From NCBI RefSeq assembly GCF_024979315.1, contig NZ_JANLCK010000004.1:372001-436000 (forward strand): DNA of 64,000 nucleotides, written 5' to 3'. The position numbers and the translations under genes are program-made. Numbering within the stretch: the first letter of the stretch is position 1; the number at the start of each line of letters is the position of its first letter. The notes under the pieces are model-generated. The model did no database searches, was not told the origin of the DNA, and saw only the letters and a list, made by a program, of their open reading frames with translations. The stretch comes from Herbiconiux oxytropis. Its GTDB lineage: Bacteria > Actinomycetota > Actinomycetes > Actinomycetales > Microbacteriaceae. This document shows, piece after piece, positions 1 through 8,141 of the stretch.

Positions 1-608
1 TCGGACTCGCCCTGCTTGTCGGCGAGCTTGTCGAGCCCGGCGTTGGCCCGCGCCACGTGCACCATGTCGTTGAGGGCCTTGTTGAGCACGATCACGAGGG
101 CCAGCAGGAGGCCGAGCGTCGTCCAGAGGAAGTCCTCCGGGGCGTCGAACGGCAGTCCGGCAGCGCGGAGGCCGAGGGCGATCGGGATGAGCGACTCGGT
201 GGTGTAGTGCCCCACCTTGTCGAGGAACACGCCCGCAGGAGACGAGGTGCGGCGCCAGCGAGCGACCTCGCCGTCGCAGCAGTCGACGAGCATCTGCAGC
301 TGGCCCAGGATGAGCGCGAGGGCCGCTCCGCCGATGCCCGGGATGAGCAGGGCGGCGGCGGTGGCCCAGCCCGTGAGGATCATCAGCCCCGTCACCCCGT
401 TGGCCGAGATCGAGGTCTTCAGCAGCACCCAGGTGACGTAGGGCGAGAGGTTGCGGAGATAGAGCGACGCCGTCCAGTGCTCGGCGTTGCGGCGGCCTCG
501 CACCTCGGGCGGCTGGGCGACGGCCTTGAGCTCGGCGATCGACGACGGCCGCCCAGCTGTGGGCCGACCGGCCGGGGGGCGACCGAATGGGGATTGCGAC
601 ACTGTCAC
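1..608 (-). CDS. CDP-alcohol phosphatidyltransferase family protein (3' end outside window)
   Basis: Membrane enzyme that would transfer a phospho-alcohol from a CDP-activated donor to an acceptor, in phospholipid or phospho-glycopolymer synthesis. The frame opens with GTG at 608, sharing GTGA with the stop of the upstream glycosyltransferase, and runs off the left edge after about 202 codons. The family signature is visible as DCCDGEVAR followed eight residues later by GVFLDKVGH. This matches DxxDGxxAR-x8-GxxxDxxxD except that the last Asp is His. Hydrophobic helices flank the motif. Coupling to a GT2 enzyme suggests joint work on a surface polymer. Family is clear; substrate is unknown. Confidence 0.85.
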   Translation of the reverse strand, partial: MTVSQSPFGRPPAGRPTAGRPSSIAELKAVAQPPEVRGRRNAEHWTASLYLRNLSPYVTWVLLKTSISANGVTGLMILTGWATAAALLIPGIGGAALALILGQLQMLVDCCDGEVARWRRTSSPAGVFLDKVGHYTTESLIPIALGLRAAGLPFDAPEDFLWTTLGLLLALVIVLNKALNDMVHVARANAGLDKLADKQGES

Positions 609-1705
609 CTTCCCGTGTGCGCTGTGATGTTCTTGGTCAGCGTGAGGAAGCCGAGGATGAATCCCAGCCCCCAGCTGAAATGGATGCAGGGCAAGACTAC
701 GAGAAACAGTGCACCCGTGCGACCGCCGGCCTGCCGGGCGGCCCCGAGGGCCGCGACGATCACGAAGAGCGTGTAGACGGCGGGCACGACGAAGCCGAGC
801 AACAGCCACGTGCCGGCCGCCCCGCCGACGGCGGTCGTGATGACGCCGACGATCCCGGCGACCAGACCCAGCACCACGACAGCCACGGTGATGGGCGGCA
901 CGAAGTACTTGAGGGCGTTGGCCGAGAAGAAGCGGCGCGCGAGCTCGCCGCGCCAGAGCCCGGTGGAGAAGAACTGCCGCACGAGCCGCTCGAGCGAGGG
1001 CCGGGGGCGGTAGGTGACGACCAGGCGCGGCGTGAACCAGACCACGCCGCCGGAGGCCCGGAGGCGCCGGTTCAGCTCCCAGTCCTGGCCGCGGCGGATG
1101 TCCTCGTTGAACAGGCCCACGCGGGTGAGCCACTCGCGCCGGAAGACGCCGAGGTAGACGGTCTCGGCGGGGCCCTCCTCGCCGCCCACGTGGTGGGCGC
1201 CGCCGCCGAGGCCTGCCTTCGAGCCGTAGGCGATGGCCACGGCGGTCTCGAACGGCGTCGTGCCCTCGGCCTTCATGATGCCGCCCACGTTGGCGGCCCC
1301 CGTGCGGAGCATCGCCTCGACCGCGATGCGGGTGTAGTCGCGCGGCAGCAGGGAGTGCGCGTCGACCCGCACGACGATCGGGTACTGCGACGCCTGGATG
1401 GCGACGTTGAGGCCGGAGGGCGTCGACCCTGTCGGGTTCTCGATCACGCGGATGCGCGGGTCGACCTCCGAGAGCCGCTCGACGAGCTCGGTGGTGCCGT
1501 CGATCGACGGGCCCAGGGCGACGATCACGTCGAACGGCCCCTCGTAGTCCTGGTCGAGCAGGCTCGCGATGGCCGCTTCGACGTGCACGACCTCGTTGAG
1601 CACGGGCATCACGTAGGAGACTCCGGGACGGCCGCCCAGCTCGGAGGGCTCGGCGCTCGGCCCGGGGGTCGGTCCGTCGTCCGGTCCGGTGTTCGGCTGG
1701 GTCAT
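605..1705 (-). CDS. Glycosyltransferase family 2 with C-terminal membrane segments
   Basis: 366-residue GT-A fold glycosyltransferase. After a Pro/Gly-rich N-terminus the catalytic domain starts at SYVMPVLNE (about residue 30), with a DxD-like VRVDAHS motif near residue 115 and a QDWELNRR segment near 210 typical of GT2 acceptor/base regions. The last 110 residues hold about three hydrophobic helices that would anchor it in the membrane. It lies directly upstream of, and is translationally coupled to, the CDP-alcohol phosphotransferase, consistent with surface glycopolymer or glycolipid assembly. The sugar is not predictable from sequence. Confidence 0.85.
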   Translation of the reverse strand: MTQPNTGPDDGPTPGPSAEPSELGGRPGVSYVMPVLNEVVHVEAAIASLLDQDYEGPFDVIVALGPSIDGTTELVERLSEVDPRIRVIENPTGSTPSGLNVAIQASQYPIVVRVDAHSLLPRDYTRIAVEAMLRTGAANVGGIMKAEGTTPFETAVAIAYGSKAGLGGGAHHVGGEEGPAETVYLGVFRREWLTRVGLFNEDIRRGQDWELNRRLRASGGVVWFTPRLVVTYRPRPSLERLVRQFFSTGLWRGELARRFFSANALKYFVPPITVAVVVLGLVAGIVGVITTAVGGAAGTWLLLGFVVPAVYTLFVIVAALGAARQAGGRTGALFLVVLPCIHFSWGLGFILGFLTLTKNITAHTGR

Positions 1706-1806
1706 CGCATCCGCTCGTCGTCTCTGGCCCGCACACGGAAGACGGGCCGGGGGGCCGCCGTCGCGAGCGACGACGAGCCTACCAGCCCGCTTCGGTGGTG
1801 CCGGGA

Positions 1807-3609
1807 TTACGGCGTGAGCTCACCCAGGGTGACCGTCACGGTGTCCGAGGACGAGCCGCGGGTGTAGGTGACCTCGGCCTCGCCGCCGGCCGGCAGGGTG
1901 CGCACGAGGGCGGTGAGGTCGGTCGAGTTCGAGACCGGCAGGCCGTTGAACGAGGTGACGATGTCGCCCTCGCGGAGCCCGGCCGCCTCGGCCGCGCCGC
2001 CGGCCGTGACCGTCTGGATCTGTGCGCCCGCGGTGGTCGCGCCGTCCGCTGCGCTCGCGTTGCCCACGGTCGCGCCGAGGAGGCCATGGGTGGCGGCACC
2101 GTTCGCGATGATCTCGTCGGTGACGCGCTGCACGAGGTTCGACGGGATCGAGAAGCCCACGCCGATGCTGCCGGCGGTGCCCGACGAGCTGCCGGCACTC
2201 GCGATGGCCACGTTGATGCCGATGAGCTTGCCCTCGGAGTCGAGCAGCGCGCCGCCCGAGTTGCCGGGGTTGATGGCGGCGTCGGTCTGGATGACCGAGA
2301 GCGAGATGGTCGACTGCTGGGTGGTGGGGGCCTGCGGCTGGCCCTCCTGGCCGCCCTGGCCCTCCCGGCCGGGGAGGTCGAAGTTCCAGAAGTCGTACGG
2401 GCCCTGCTCGCCCTGCTCGCCGTCTTCGTCGGGCACGGAGTCGCTCTCGGTGTCCGGAACCGCCGAGGAGGCCACCGTGATGCTGCGGTTCAGCGCGCTC
2501 ACGATGCCGTCGGTGACGGTGCCGGCGAGGCCGAGGGGCGCACCGATGGCGATCGTGGTGTCGCCCACGTTGAGCTCGGAGGAGTCGGCGAACTCGATCG
2601 GGGTGAGTCCGCTCGCGTCGGTGAGCTTGATCACGGCGAGGTCGGCGATCGGGTCGGTGCCGACGATCGTGCCCACGAAGAGACGGCCGTCGTCGGTCTG
2701 CACCTGGATGGTGGGGGTCGACGCCGCGCCGTCGAGGGTGACGACGTGGGTGTTGGTCACGACGTAGCCGTCCTCGGAGAGGATGACGCCGGATCCGGTG
2801 CCCGCACCGGCGTCGCTCGAGACCGAGATGGTGACGACCGAGGGAGAGGCCTTGGCCGCGACCGCGGTGACGAGGGTGGCGTCCTCCGGGTCGTTGACCG
2901 TGATGCTCGTGGGGCTCGAGGCGGTGCTGGAGCCGCCGCCGCCGTTCTGGCTCGCGACCCAGGCGGTGACGCCGGCGCCCGAGGCTCCGCCGATCAGGGC
3001 GCCGATGGCGAGGGCGGCCACGAGCGCCACGCCGCCGCGGCGCTTCTTGGGCTTGGGGGCGCGCGACTGGTCGGTGTAGGCGCCGGAGGCGGCGTACATG
3101 GCCGAGTTGAAGGTGGGGTCGGGCACGGAGCCATAGGCCGCACCGCCCTGGGCCGGGGTGCCGAAGGAGCCGTTGCCGTAGTTGGCCGTCTGCTGCGCGT
3201 GGGGGGCCTGGGCCGCGTAGGGCTGGGTGGGCTGCTGGCCGTAGGGCTGGGTGGCCTGCTGGCCGTAGGGCTGGGTGGCCTGCTGGCCGTAGGGCTGCGG
3301 CTGCTGCGGGGTCGGCTGCTGCGCGGTGGGCTGCTGCGCCGTCGACTGCTGGGCGGTCGGCTGCTGGGCGGTGGGCTGCTGGGCGGTCGGCTGCTGCGGG
3401 TAGGTCGGGGTCTGGGGGTGGGTCTCGGTCGGCTGCACTGCCGGAACCTGCGCCTGCACCGGCGGCACGACGGGAGGCACCACGGCGGTGGTGGCGTCGG
3501 ACGCCTCGACGCGGGCGTTCTCGGTGTTCTGCGAACCCTCGGTGTTCTGCGAACCCTCGGTGTGCTGCGAACCGTCGGGGTTCTCGGGGTTCTCGGTGCG
3601 GTCTGACAT
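1807..3609 (-). CDS. HtrA/DegP-like trypsin-type serine protease with PDZ domain, membrane-anchored
   Basis: 600-residue S1C-family protease for surface or periplasm-equivalent protein quality control. The ATG at 3609 is preceded by GGAAGGAG and is preferred over an upstream in-frame start at 3648. Order: long cytoplasmic Pro/Gln/Thr-rich tail with QQPTA- and QNTEGS-type repeats (to about 200), one transmembrane helix (about 207-230), trypsin-like domain with His288 (TNTHVV), Asp323 (ADLAVIKL) and Ser451 (GNSGGAL), then a C-terminal PDZ domain. An acidic, Gly/Gln-rich insertion of about 50 residues lies between Asp and Ser and is unusual for the family. Divergent from the aminotransferase gene. 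Confidence 0.93.
   Translation of the reverse strand: MSDRTENPENPDGSQHTEGSQNTEGSQNTENARVEASDATTAVVPPVVPPVQAQVPAVQPTETHPQTPTYPQQPTAQQPTAQQPTAQQSTAQQPTAQQPTPQQPQPYGQQATQPYGQQATQPYGQQPTQPYAAQAPHAQQTANYGNGSFGTPAQGGAAYGSVPDPTFNSAMYAASGAYTDQSRAPKPKKRRGGVALVAALAIGALIGGASGAGVTAWVASQNGGGGSSTASSPTSITVNDPEDATLVTAVAAKASPSVVTISVSSDAGAGTGSGVILSEDGYVVTNTHVVTLDGAASTPTIQVQTDDGRLFVGTIVGTDPIADLAVIKLTDASGLTPIEFADSSELNVGDTTIAIGAPLGLAGTVTDGIVSALNRSITVASSAVPDTESDSVPDEDGEQGEQGPYDFWNFDLPGREGQGGQEGQPQAPTTQQSTISLSVIQTDAAINPGNSGGALLDSEGKLIGINVAIASAGSSSGTAGSIGVGFSIPSNLVQRVTDEIIANGAATHGLLGATVGNASAADGATTAGAQIQTVTAGGAAEAAGLREGDIVTSFNGLPVSNSTDLTALVRTLPAGGEAEVTYTRGSSSDTVTVTLGELTP
3200..3420 (-). repeat. Intragenic tandem repeats encoding QQPTA/QQ-type units in the protease N-terminus
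   Basis: Short near-identical units (built on ctgctgggcggtcgg and ctgctggccgtagggctggg on the plus strand) recur many times here and encode Gln-Gln-Pro-Thr-Ala and Tyr-Gly-Gln-Gln-Ala-Thr-Gln-Pro repeats in the cytoplasmic tail of the HtrA-like protease. Such tracts are prone to length change by slippage; they probably form a disordered linker. Confidence 0.8.
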
Positions 3610-3744
3610 GTGTGCTCCTTCCAAGCACTCGCAAGCTTCCTCACCCAAGCTGGGCGTTCTCTATGACCAGGCTGTATGCCGACTGCCGTCTCCATAAGAC
3701 CACGCCATCAAAGGGGTGTTCGGAGCGGGCGCTAGGTTGGAGGC

Positions 3745-4941
3745 ATGACCATCTCCGGATCCTGGCAGCGCACCGCGCGCGGCGCGGGCCTGCTCTCCCC
3801 CGACGGCAGGATCGCCTCCACCATCTTCGCCGAGATGAGCGCGCTCGCCCAGGCCACCGGTGCCATCAACCTCGGCCAGGGCTTCCCCGACGAGGACGGC
3901 CCCGCCGAGGTGCTCGAAGCGGCCCGCCGCGCGATCGCCGACGGCATCAACCAGTACCCGCCGGGCCTCGGCATGCCCGTGCTCCGGCAAGCCGTAGCCA
4001 CCCACCAGCAGCGTTTCTACGGCCTCACGGTCGACGCCGACCGTGAGGTGCTCATCACGGCGGGTGCCACCGAGGCCCTCGCCGCCACGATCCTCGCGCT
4101 CGTCGACGAGGGCGACGAGGTCGTGACCCTCGAGCCCTTCTACGACGCCTACGGCGGCCTCATCGCCCTCGCCCGCGGCGTGCACCGCACCGTGCCGCTG
4201 CGGCTCCCCGGCTTCCTGCCCGACCACGACGAGCTGCGGGCGGCCGTGACCGACCGCACCAAGGTCATCCTGATCAACAACCCGCACAACCCGACGGGCA
4301 CGGTGCTGCCCCGCGAGACCCTCGAGCTGATCGTGGAGCTCGCGCACGAGCACGACGCCGTGATCGTGACCGACGAGGTCTATGAGCACCTCGTGTTCGG
4401 CGTGCAGCACATCCCCGTCGCGACCCTGCCGGGCGCGCGCGAGCGCACCGTCACCATCTCGTCGGCCGGCAAGACCTTCAGCACCACGGGCTGGAAGATC
4501 GGCTGGATCGTGTCGACGCCCGAACTCGTCACGGCCGTGCTCGCCGTGAAGCAGTTCCTCACCTACGTCAACGGTGCGCCGTTCCAGCCGGCGGTGGCCG
4601 TGGGGCTCGGGCTGCCCGAGTCGTACTTCCGCGAGACCGCGGGCACCCTGCAGGCGAAGCGCGACCTGCTGTCGCAGGGCCTCGAGAAGGCCGGCTTCGA
4701 CGTGACGGTGCCGAACGGCACCTACTTCGTCGTAGCCGACGCGGCTCCCCTGGGCTACCGCGACGCCGCGACGCTGTGCCGGGAGCTGCCCGCACTGGCC
4801 GGCGTGGTGGCGGTGCCGATCAGCGCCTTCTGCAGCGACGAGCACGCCGGGGAGTACGCGAGCCTCGTGCGGTTCGCCTTCTGCAAGAAGGTCGACGTGC
4901 TCGAGCGCGCGGCCGCGCAGCTGGCCAGGCTCGGGCGCTGA
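3745..4941 (+). CDS. Class I/II PLP-dependent aminotransferase (DapC/methionine-aminotransferase-like)
   Basis: 398-residue fold-type I aminotransferase. Motifs include INLGQGFPDEDGP near the N-terminus, INQYPPGLG, NNPHNPTG near residue 175, VTDEVYEHL near 210 and the PLP-lysine motif SSAGKTFSTTGWK near 240. This pattern is shared by N-succinyldiaminopimelate aminotransferases of actinobacteria (DapC), methionine/kynurenine-type aminotransferases and relatives, so the substrate is not settled. The ATG at 3745 has both a GGAGG Shine-Dalgarno sequence and a TAGGTT hexamer 6 nt upstream. It stands alone, divergent from the protease. Confidence 0.9.
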   Translation: MTISGSWQRTARGAGLLSPDGRIASTIFAEMSALAQATGAINLGQGFPDEDGPAEVLEAARRAIADGINQYPPGLGMPVLRQAVATHQQRFYGLTVDADREVLITAGATEALAATILALVDEGDEVVTLEPFYDAYGGLIALARGVHRTVPLRLPGFLPDHDELRAAVTDRTKVILINNPHNPTGTVLPRETLELIVELAHEHDAVIVTDEVYEHLVFGVQHIPVATLPGARERTVTISSAGKTFSTTGWKIGWIVSTPELVTAVLAVKQFLTYVNGAPFQPAVAVGLGLPESYFRETAGTLQAKRDLLSQGLEKAGFDVTVPNGTYFVVADAAPLGYRDAATLCRELPALAGVVAVPISAFCSDEHAGEYASLVRFAFCKKVDVLERAAAQLARLGR

Positions 4942-4946
4942 CACGC

Positions 4947-5002
4947 GGGTACAGTCGCACGGGTACAGTCGCGCGGGTACAGTCGCACGGGTTCAGTCGC
5001 GC
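4947..5002. repeat. Four tandem 14-bp repeats between convergent genes
   Basis: GGGTACAGTCGCAC (4947-4960), GGGTACAGTCGCGC (4961-4974), GGGTACAGTCGCAC (4975-4988) and GGGTTCAGTCGCGC (4989-5002). The array begins 6 bp after the aminotransferase stop. Its last copy contains the stop codon (4993-4995) and last codons of the nitrilase gene on the other strand. The unit is not a multiple of three, so copy-number change would keep the nitrilase stop only because that lies in the last unit. Confidence 0.95.
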
Positions 5003-5847
5003 GGAACGACCTCGAAGCGGCGGAGCGCGAGAGCCGGGTTGACGCGCCGCACCTCGTCGATCCGCGCGGGGTCGACCCACGCGACCGCCACGTCCTCCCG
5101 CTCGCCGAGCGACGCGATCGTCACGCCCATCGGGTCGACCACGAGGCTCGATCCGACGCCGACCGGCGGCGTCTGGTCGGCGGCCGCGACGTAGACCGTG
5201 TTCTCGAGGGCTCTGGCGGTCACGAGGCTCCGCCAGTGGTGCTCCTTGAGGGGGCCGCGCACCCATTCGGCCGGCACCGCGAGCAGGTCGGCGCCCGCGT
5301 CGACGAGGCGGCGCGACACCTCCGGGAAGCGGATGTCGTAGCAGGTCTGCATGCCGATGGTCACGCCCTCGATCGAGAACGTCTGGGGCTCGGCGATCGA
5401 CCCGGCCTCCACCCAGTCGCTCTCCCGGGCGCCGAACGCGTCGTAGAGGTGCAGCTTGCTGTAGCGGGCCACGATCCCCTCGCCAGGAGACACGGCGACG
5501 AGCAGGTTGGCGAACCGTGCCGGATCGTCGGCCGTGGCCGTGAGGCCGGCGATGAGGTGCACGTCGAGCTCGTCGGAGAGGGCCGAGAGGGCGGTGACGA
5601 AGGGGCCGTCGACGGGCTCGGCGTTCTCGACGAGGGCGGGGCCGAGCGGATCGGCGAAGTACGACGAGTACTCGGGCAGCACCACGAGCGAGGCTCCTCG
5701 GGTCGCCGCGGTGCGCGCGAGGCGGGAGATGACGTCGAGATTGCGGGCCTTGTCGTCGTTCGGTGCGAACTGCGCCACCGCGACGCCGAAGCCGAGGCCC
5801 GTGGTGAGGTCGTCGCCGTTGCCGTCGCCGTTGCTCGCGCCGATCAT
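4993..5847 (-). CDS. Carbon-nitrogen hydrolase (nitrilase superfamily amidase)
   Basis: 284-residue enzyme cleaving C-N bonds of amides, nitriles or carbamoyl groups. The catalytic triad is visible: Glu59 (VLPEYSSYF), Lys131 (RYSKLHLYD) and Cys169 (MQTCYDIRFPE), with normal family length. The ATG at 5847 shares ATGA with the stop of the upstream alcohol dehydrogenase, so the two are translationally coupled. It is the last gene of a six-gene minus-strand run. Closest in style to the omega-amidase/NIT branch (the YDIRFPE motif); substrate unknown. Its final codons lie in a 14-bp tandem repeat. Confidence 0.92.
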   Translation of the reverse strand: MIGASNGDGNGDDLTTGLGFGVAVAQFAPNDDKARNLDVISRLARTAATRGASLVVLPEYSSYFADPLGPALVENAEPVDGPFVTALSALSDELDVHLIAGLTATADDPARFANLLVAVSPGEGIVARYSKLHLYDAFGARESDWVEAGSIAEPQTFSIEGVTIGMQTCYDIRFPEVSRRLVDAGADLLAVPAEWVRGPLKEHHWRSLVTARALENTVYVAAADQTPPVGVGSSLVVDPMGVTIASLGEREDVAVAWVDPARIDEVRRVNPALALRRFEVVPRD

Positions 5848-6881
5848 GACAGTCTCGCCATCGCCTTGATCGCCCGGCGTTCGTCCATGGCCGCGTAGGC
5901 CTCGGACAGGTTCTCGAACTCCACCTCGAGGTCGAACACGCGGCCGGGCTCGATCGTGCCGGCGAGCACGTCGTCGAGCAGCCCGGGGATGTAGGTGCGC
6001 ACGGGCGCGACCCCGCCGGCGAGACCGACGTTGTTCGTGAAGGCGATCCCCACCGGGAACTCCACGCCGTGAGGAACGCCCACGAACCCCACACGGGAAC
6101 CGGGGCGGGCGATCGCGAAGGCGGTGTTGACCGACTCGCCGGTGCCCACGCACTCGAGCGTGGCATCCGCACCGATGCCCCCGGTGAGCTCGACGACCGC
6201 CCCCACGGCGTCCTCACCACGGAGGTCGACGAGGTCGGTGGCGCCGAAGGCCGTGGCGACGGCCTGCCGGGCGGGGTTCCGGCTGAGGGCGATGATGCGC
6301 GAGGCGCCGAGGCGGCGGGCTGCGAGCACCCCGGAGAGGCCGACGGCCCCGTCGCCGACCACCGCGACCACGGATCCGGGCACGACGCCGGCGCTCACGG
6401 CGGCGTGATGGCCCGTGCCGGTGACGTCGGTGAGGGCGAGCAGGTGCGGGATTAGGGCGTCGTCGGGGCGGCCGCCCGGAACCACCACGAGGGTGCCGTC
6501 GGCCTGGGGCACGCGCACGAGCTCGCCCTGACCGCCGTCGACACCGCGGGAGGCGTAGACGCCGCCGTGGATGCAGGAGGTGGGCACGCCGTGCAGGCAG
6601 TGCACGCAGGTGCCGTCGCTGTAGGTGAAGGGCGAGATCACGAAGTCGCCCACGGCCACGCCGCCCACGTCGGTGCCGATCTCCTCGACCACGCCGATGA
6701 ACTCGTGGCCGATCCGGGTGCCCGCCTTGCGGCGCGTCTCGCCGCGGTAGTACCAGAGGTCGGAGCCGCAGACGCAGGTGGCGACCACGCGCACGATCGC
6801 GTCGGTGGACTGCGTGATCTCCGGGTCCGGGACGTCCTGCATGGTGACCGAATAGGCGTCGTTGAAGACGAGTGCGCGCAT
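5844..6881 (-). CDS. Zinc-dependent medium-chain alcohol dehydrogenase
   Basis: 345-residue MDR-family oxidoreductase, probably NAD(P)-dependent. The catalytic zinc ligands appear as CVCGSDLW (Cys38) and GHEF (about His60-Glu61). A structural-zinc lobe shows CVHCLHGVPTSC near residues 95-106 with three visible Cys. The Rossmann motif is VVGDGAVGLSG near 170. It starts 9 bp after the P450 stop, and a TAGGCT hexamer sits 6 nt before its ATG, so it may also have its own leaderless transcript. It overlaps the nitrilase by 4 bp. Whether it belongs to the KAS/P450 pathway or is a separate unit is open. Confidence 0.9.
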   Translation of the reverse strand: MRALVFNDAYSVTMQDVPDPEITQSTDAIVRVVATCVCGSDLWYYRGETRRKAGTRIGHEFIGVVEEIGTDVGGVAVGDFVISPFTYSDGTCVHCLHGVPTSCIHGGVYASRGVDGGQGELVRVPQADGTLVVVPGGRPDDALIPHLLALTDVTGTGHHAAVSAGVVPGSVVAVVGDGAVGLSGVLAARRLGASRIIALSRNPARQAVATAFGATDLVDLRGEDAVGAVVELTGGIGADATLECVGTGESVNTAFAIARPGSRVGFVGVPHGVEFPVGIAFTNNVGLAGGVAPVRTYIPGLLDDVLAGTIEPGRVFDLEVEFENLSEAYAAMDERRAIKAMARLS

Positions 6882-6890
6882 GCGCCCAGC

Positions 6891-8141
6891 CTACCGGCGC
6901 GCCCTCTGCCGTCTCGCTCGGAGCACCAGTCGGGAGTAGCCGGGGATGAGGGTGCCGCGTTGGGCACGTCGTGCGGTGACGGAGAGGGGCGCGCGGGCCT
7001 CCGCATCGAGCACGGCGTTCAGCACGAGGCCGATCTGCGCCATGGCGAGCGGGGCGCCGAGGCAGAAGTGGGCTCCGGCACCGAACCAGAGCTGCTTGAG
7101 GTCGGCGGCGGGGTTGGCCTCCGGGTCGAAGGGCACGGCGGCGCCCGTCCCTGCCCGGCGGTTCGCGAGGAAGGTCGCGAGCACGAGCCTGTCTCCCGGC
7201 CTCACAGCGACCGCACCCACCCGCGCGTCGACGGCGACGCTGCGGAGCATCACCGGGGAGGGGGTCGTGACGCGGAGGCCCTCGCCGATGGCGGGACCGA
7301 GCAGCGAGCGGTCGTGGGCGAGGCGTGGGAGCCAGCCGGTGTCGGCGAGGATGGCGAGCATGCGCGGGAGGTAGGAGACGAGCGTCTCGGTGCCGGTGAG
7401 CACGAAGGCACCGACCGCGCCCATGGCCTCGTCCTCGCTCAGGCCGAGCTCGCGCATCCGCGCGGGGACGGTGTCGGCTGTGGGGCCGGCGTCGGCTGCG
7501 GGGCCGGTGCCGGCGTCGCGGTAGGCGGCGCGGGCGTGCCGCGTGAGGTCGTCGAGCACCTCGCGGGCGTGGCGCACCTGGGCCGGTGTGAAGCGCGGCC
7601 GGGAGAGGCGCACGAAGCCCGTGACCGCCGAGACGCGGGCGAAGAGCTCCTCGCCGCCGGGGATCGAGCCGCCGGTGGTGCGCTCGAGCCCCACGAGGCG
7701 GCTGATCACCTGGCCGGAGGCCTCACGCACCTCGGCCACGAGGTCGACGGCCTCGCCCGCGACGAGGCGTTCGGTGAGCAGGGCGGTGGCCGGGCCGATC
7801 GTCTGGCGGGTGAGTTCGTCGACGTAGGCGGGCGCGAAGAGCGGGGCGAGGCGGCGCCGGAGGGCGAGGTGGTCGGCGCCCTCCATGTTGAGCAGCACAG
7901 AGGGCCCGAGCACCGGGGTCCAGAGGTCGGCGGGCGAACCGGGACCGGTCTTGGTGAAACTCGTGGTGTCGAGCAGCACCGAGCGGAGGAGGGCGGCATC
8001 GGTCACCACCACGCCGACCTTCGGGATGCGCTGCACCGGGCGGGCGAGACGCGAGAGCAGCGGGTAGACGAGCGGATGCGCCGCGCGCTGCACGCGCTCC
8101 TCCCACGCCCGCTCGGGGCCGGGTGCCGGCTGCCGGCTCAC
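6891..8141 (-). CDS. Cytochrome P450
   Basis: 416-residue soluble heme monooxygenase. The heme-binding loop FGAGAHFCLG gives the thiolate ligand Cys360. The K-helix ExxR motif appears as EGLR, and the I-helix Thr as TGTET near residue 245. The GTG at 8141 shares GTGA with the KAS III stop and is the only start that avoids long overlap. A redundant Ala/Pro/Asp stretch near residue 225 is a low-complexity loop. Coupling to a ketoacyl synthase suggests it hydroxylates or oxidises an acyl or polyketide-like product; this is inferred from context. No dedicated ferredoxin gene is adjacent. Confidence 0.93.
   Translation of the reverse strand: MSRQPAPGPERAWEERVQRAAHPLVYPLLSRLARPVQRIPKVGVVVTDAALLRSVLLDTTSFTKTGPGSPADLWTPVLGPSVLLNMEGADHLALRRRLAPLFAPAYVDELTRQTIGPATALLTERLVAGEAVDLVAEVREASGQVISRLVGLERTTGGSIPGGEELFARVSAVTGFVRLSRPRFTPAQVRHAREVLDDLTRHARAAYRDAGTGPAADAGPTADTVPARMRELGLSEDEAMGAVGAFVLTGTETLVSYLPRMLAILADTGWLPRLAHDRSLLGPAIGEGLRVTTPSPVMLRSVAVDARVGAVAVRPGDRLVLATFLANRRAGTGAAVPFDPEANPAADLKQLWFGAGAHFCLGAPLAMAQIGLVLNAVLDAEARAPLSVTARRAQRGTLIPGYSRLVLRARRQRARR

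Noticed and set aside
3190-3400. Repeat array considered as CRISPR-like
   Set aside because: Units are contiguous, without unique spacers, and encode Gln/Pro/Thr repeats in frame in the HtrA-like protease.
1795-3634. 600-residue ORFs in two other frames across the HtrA gene
   Set aside because: Arg/Gly/Ala-skewed shadow frames; the minus frame from 3609 has catalytic motifs, a ribosome site and normal domain order.
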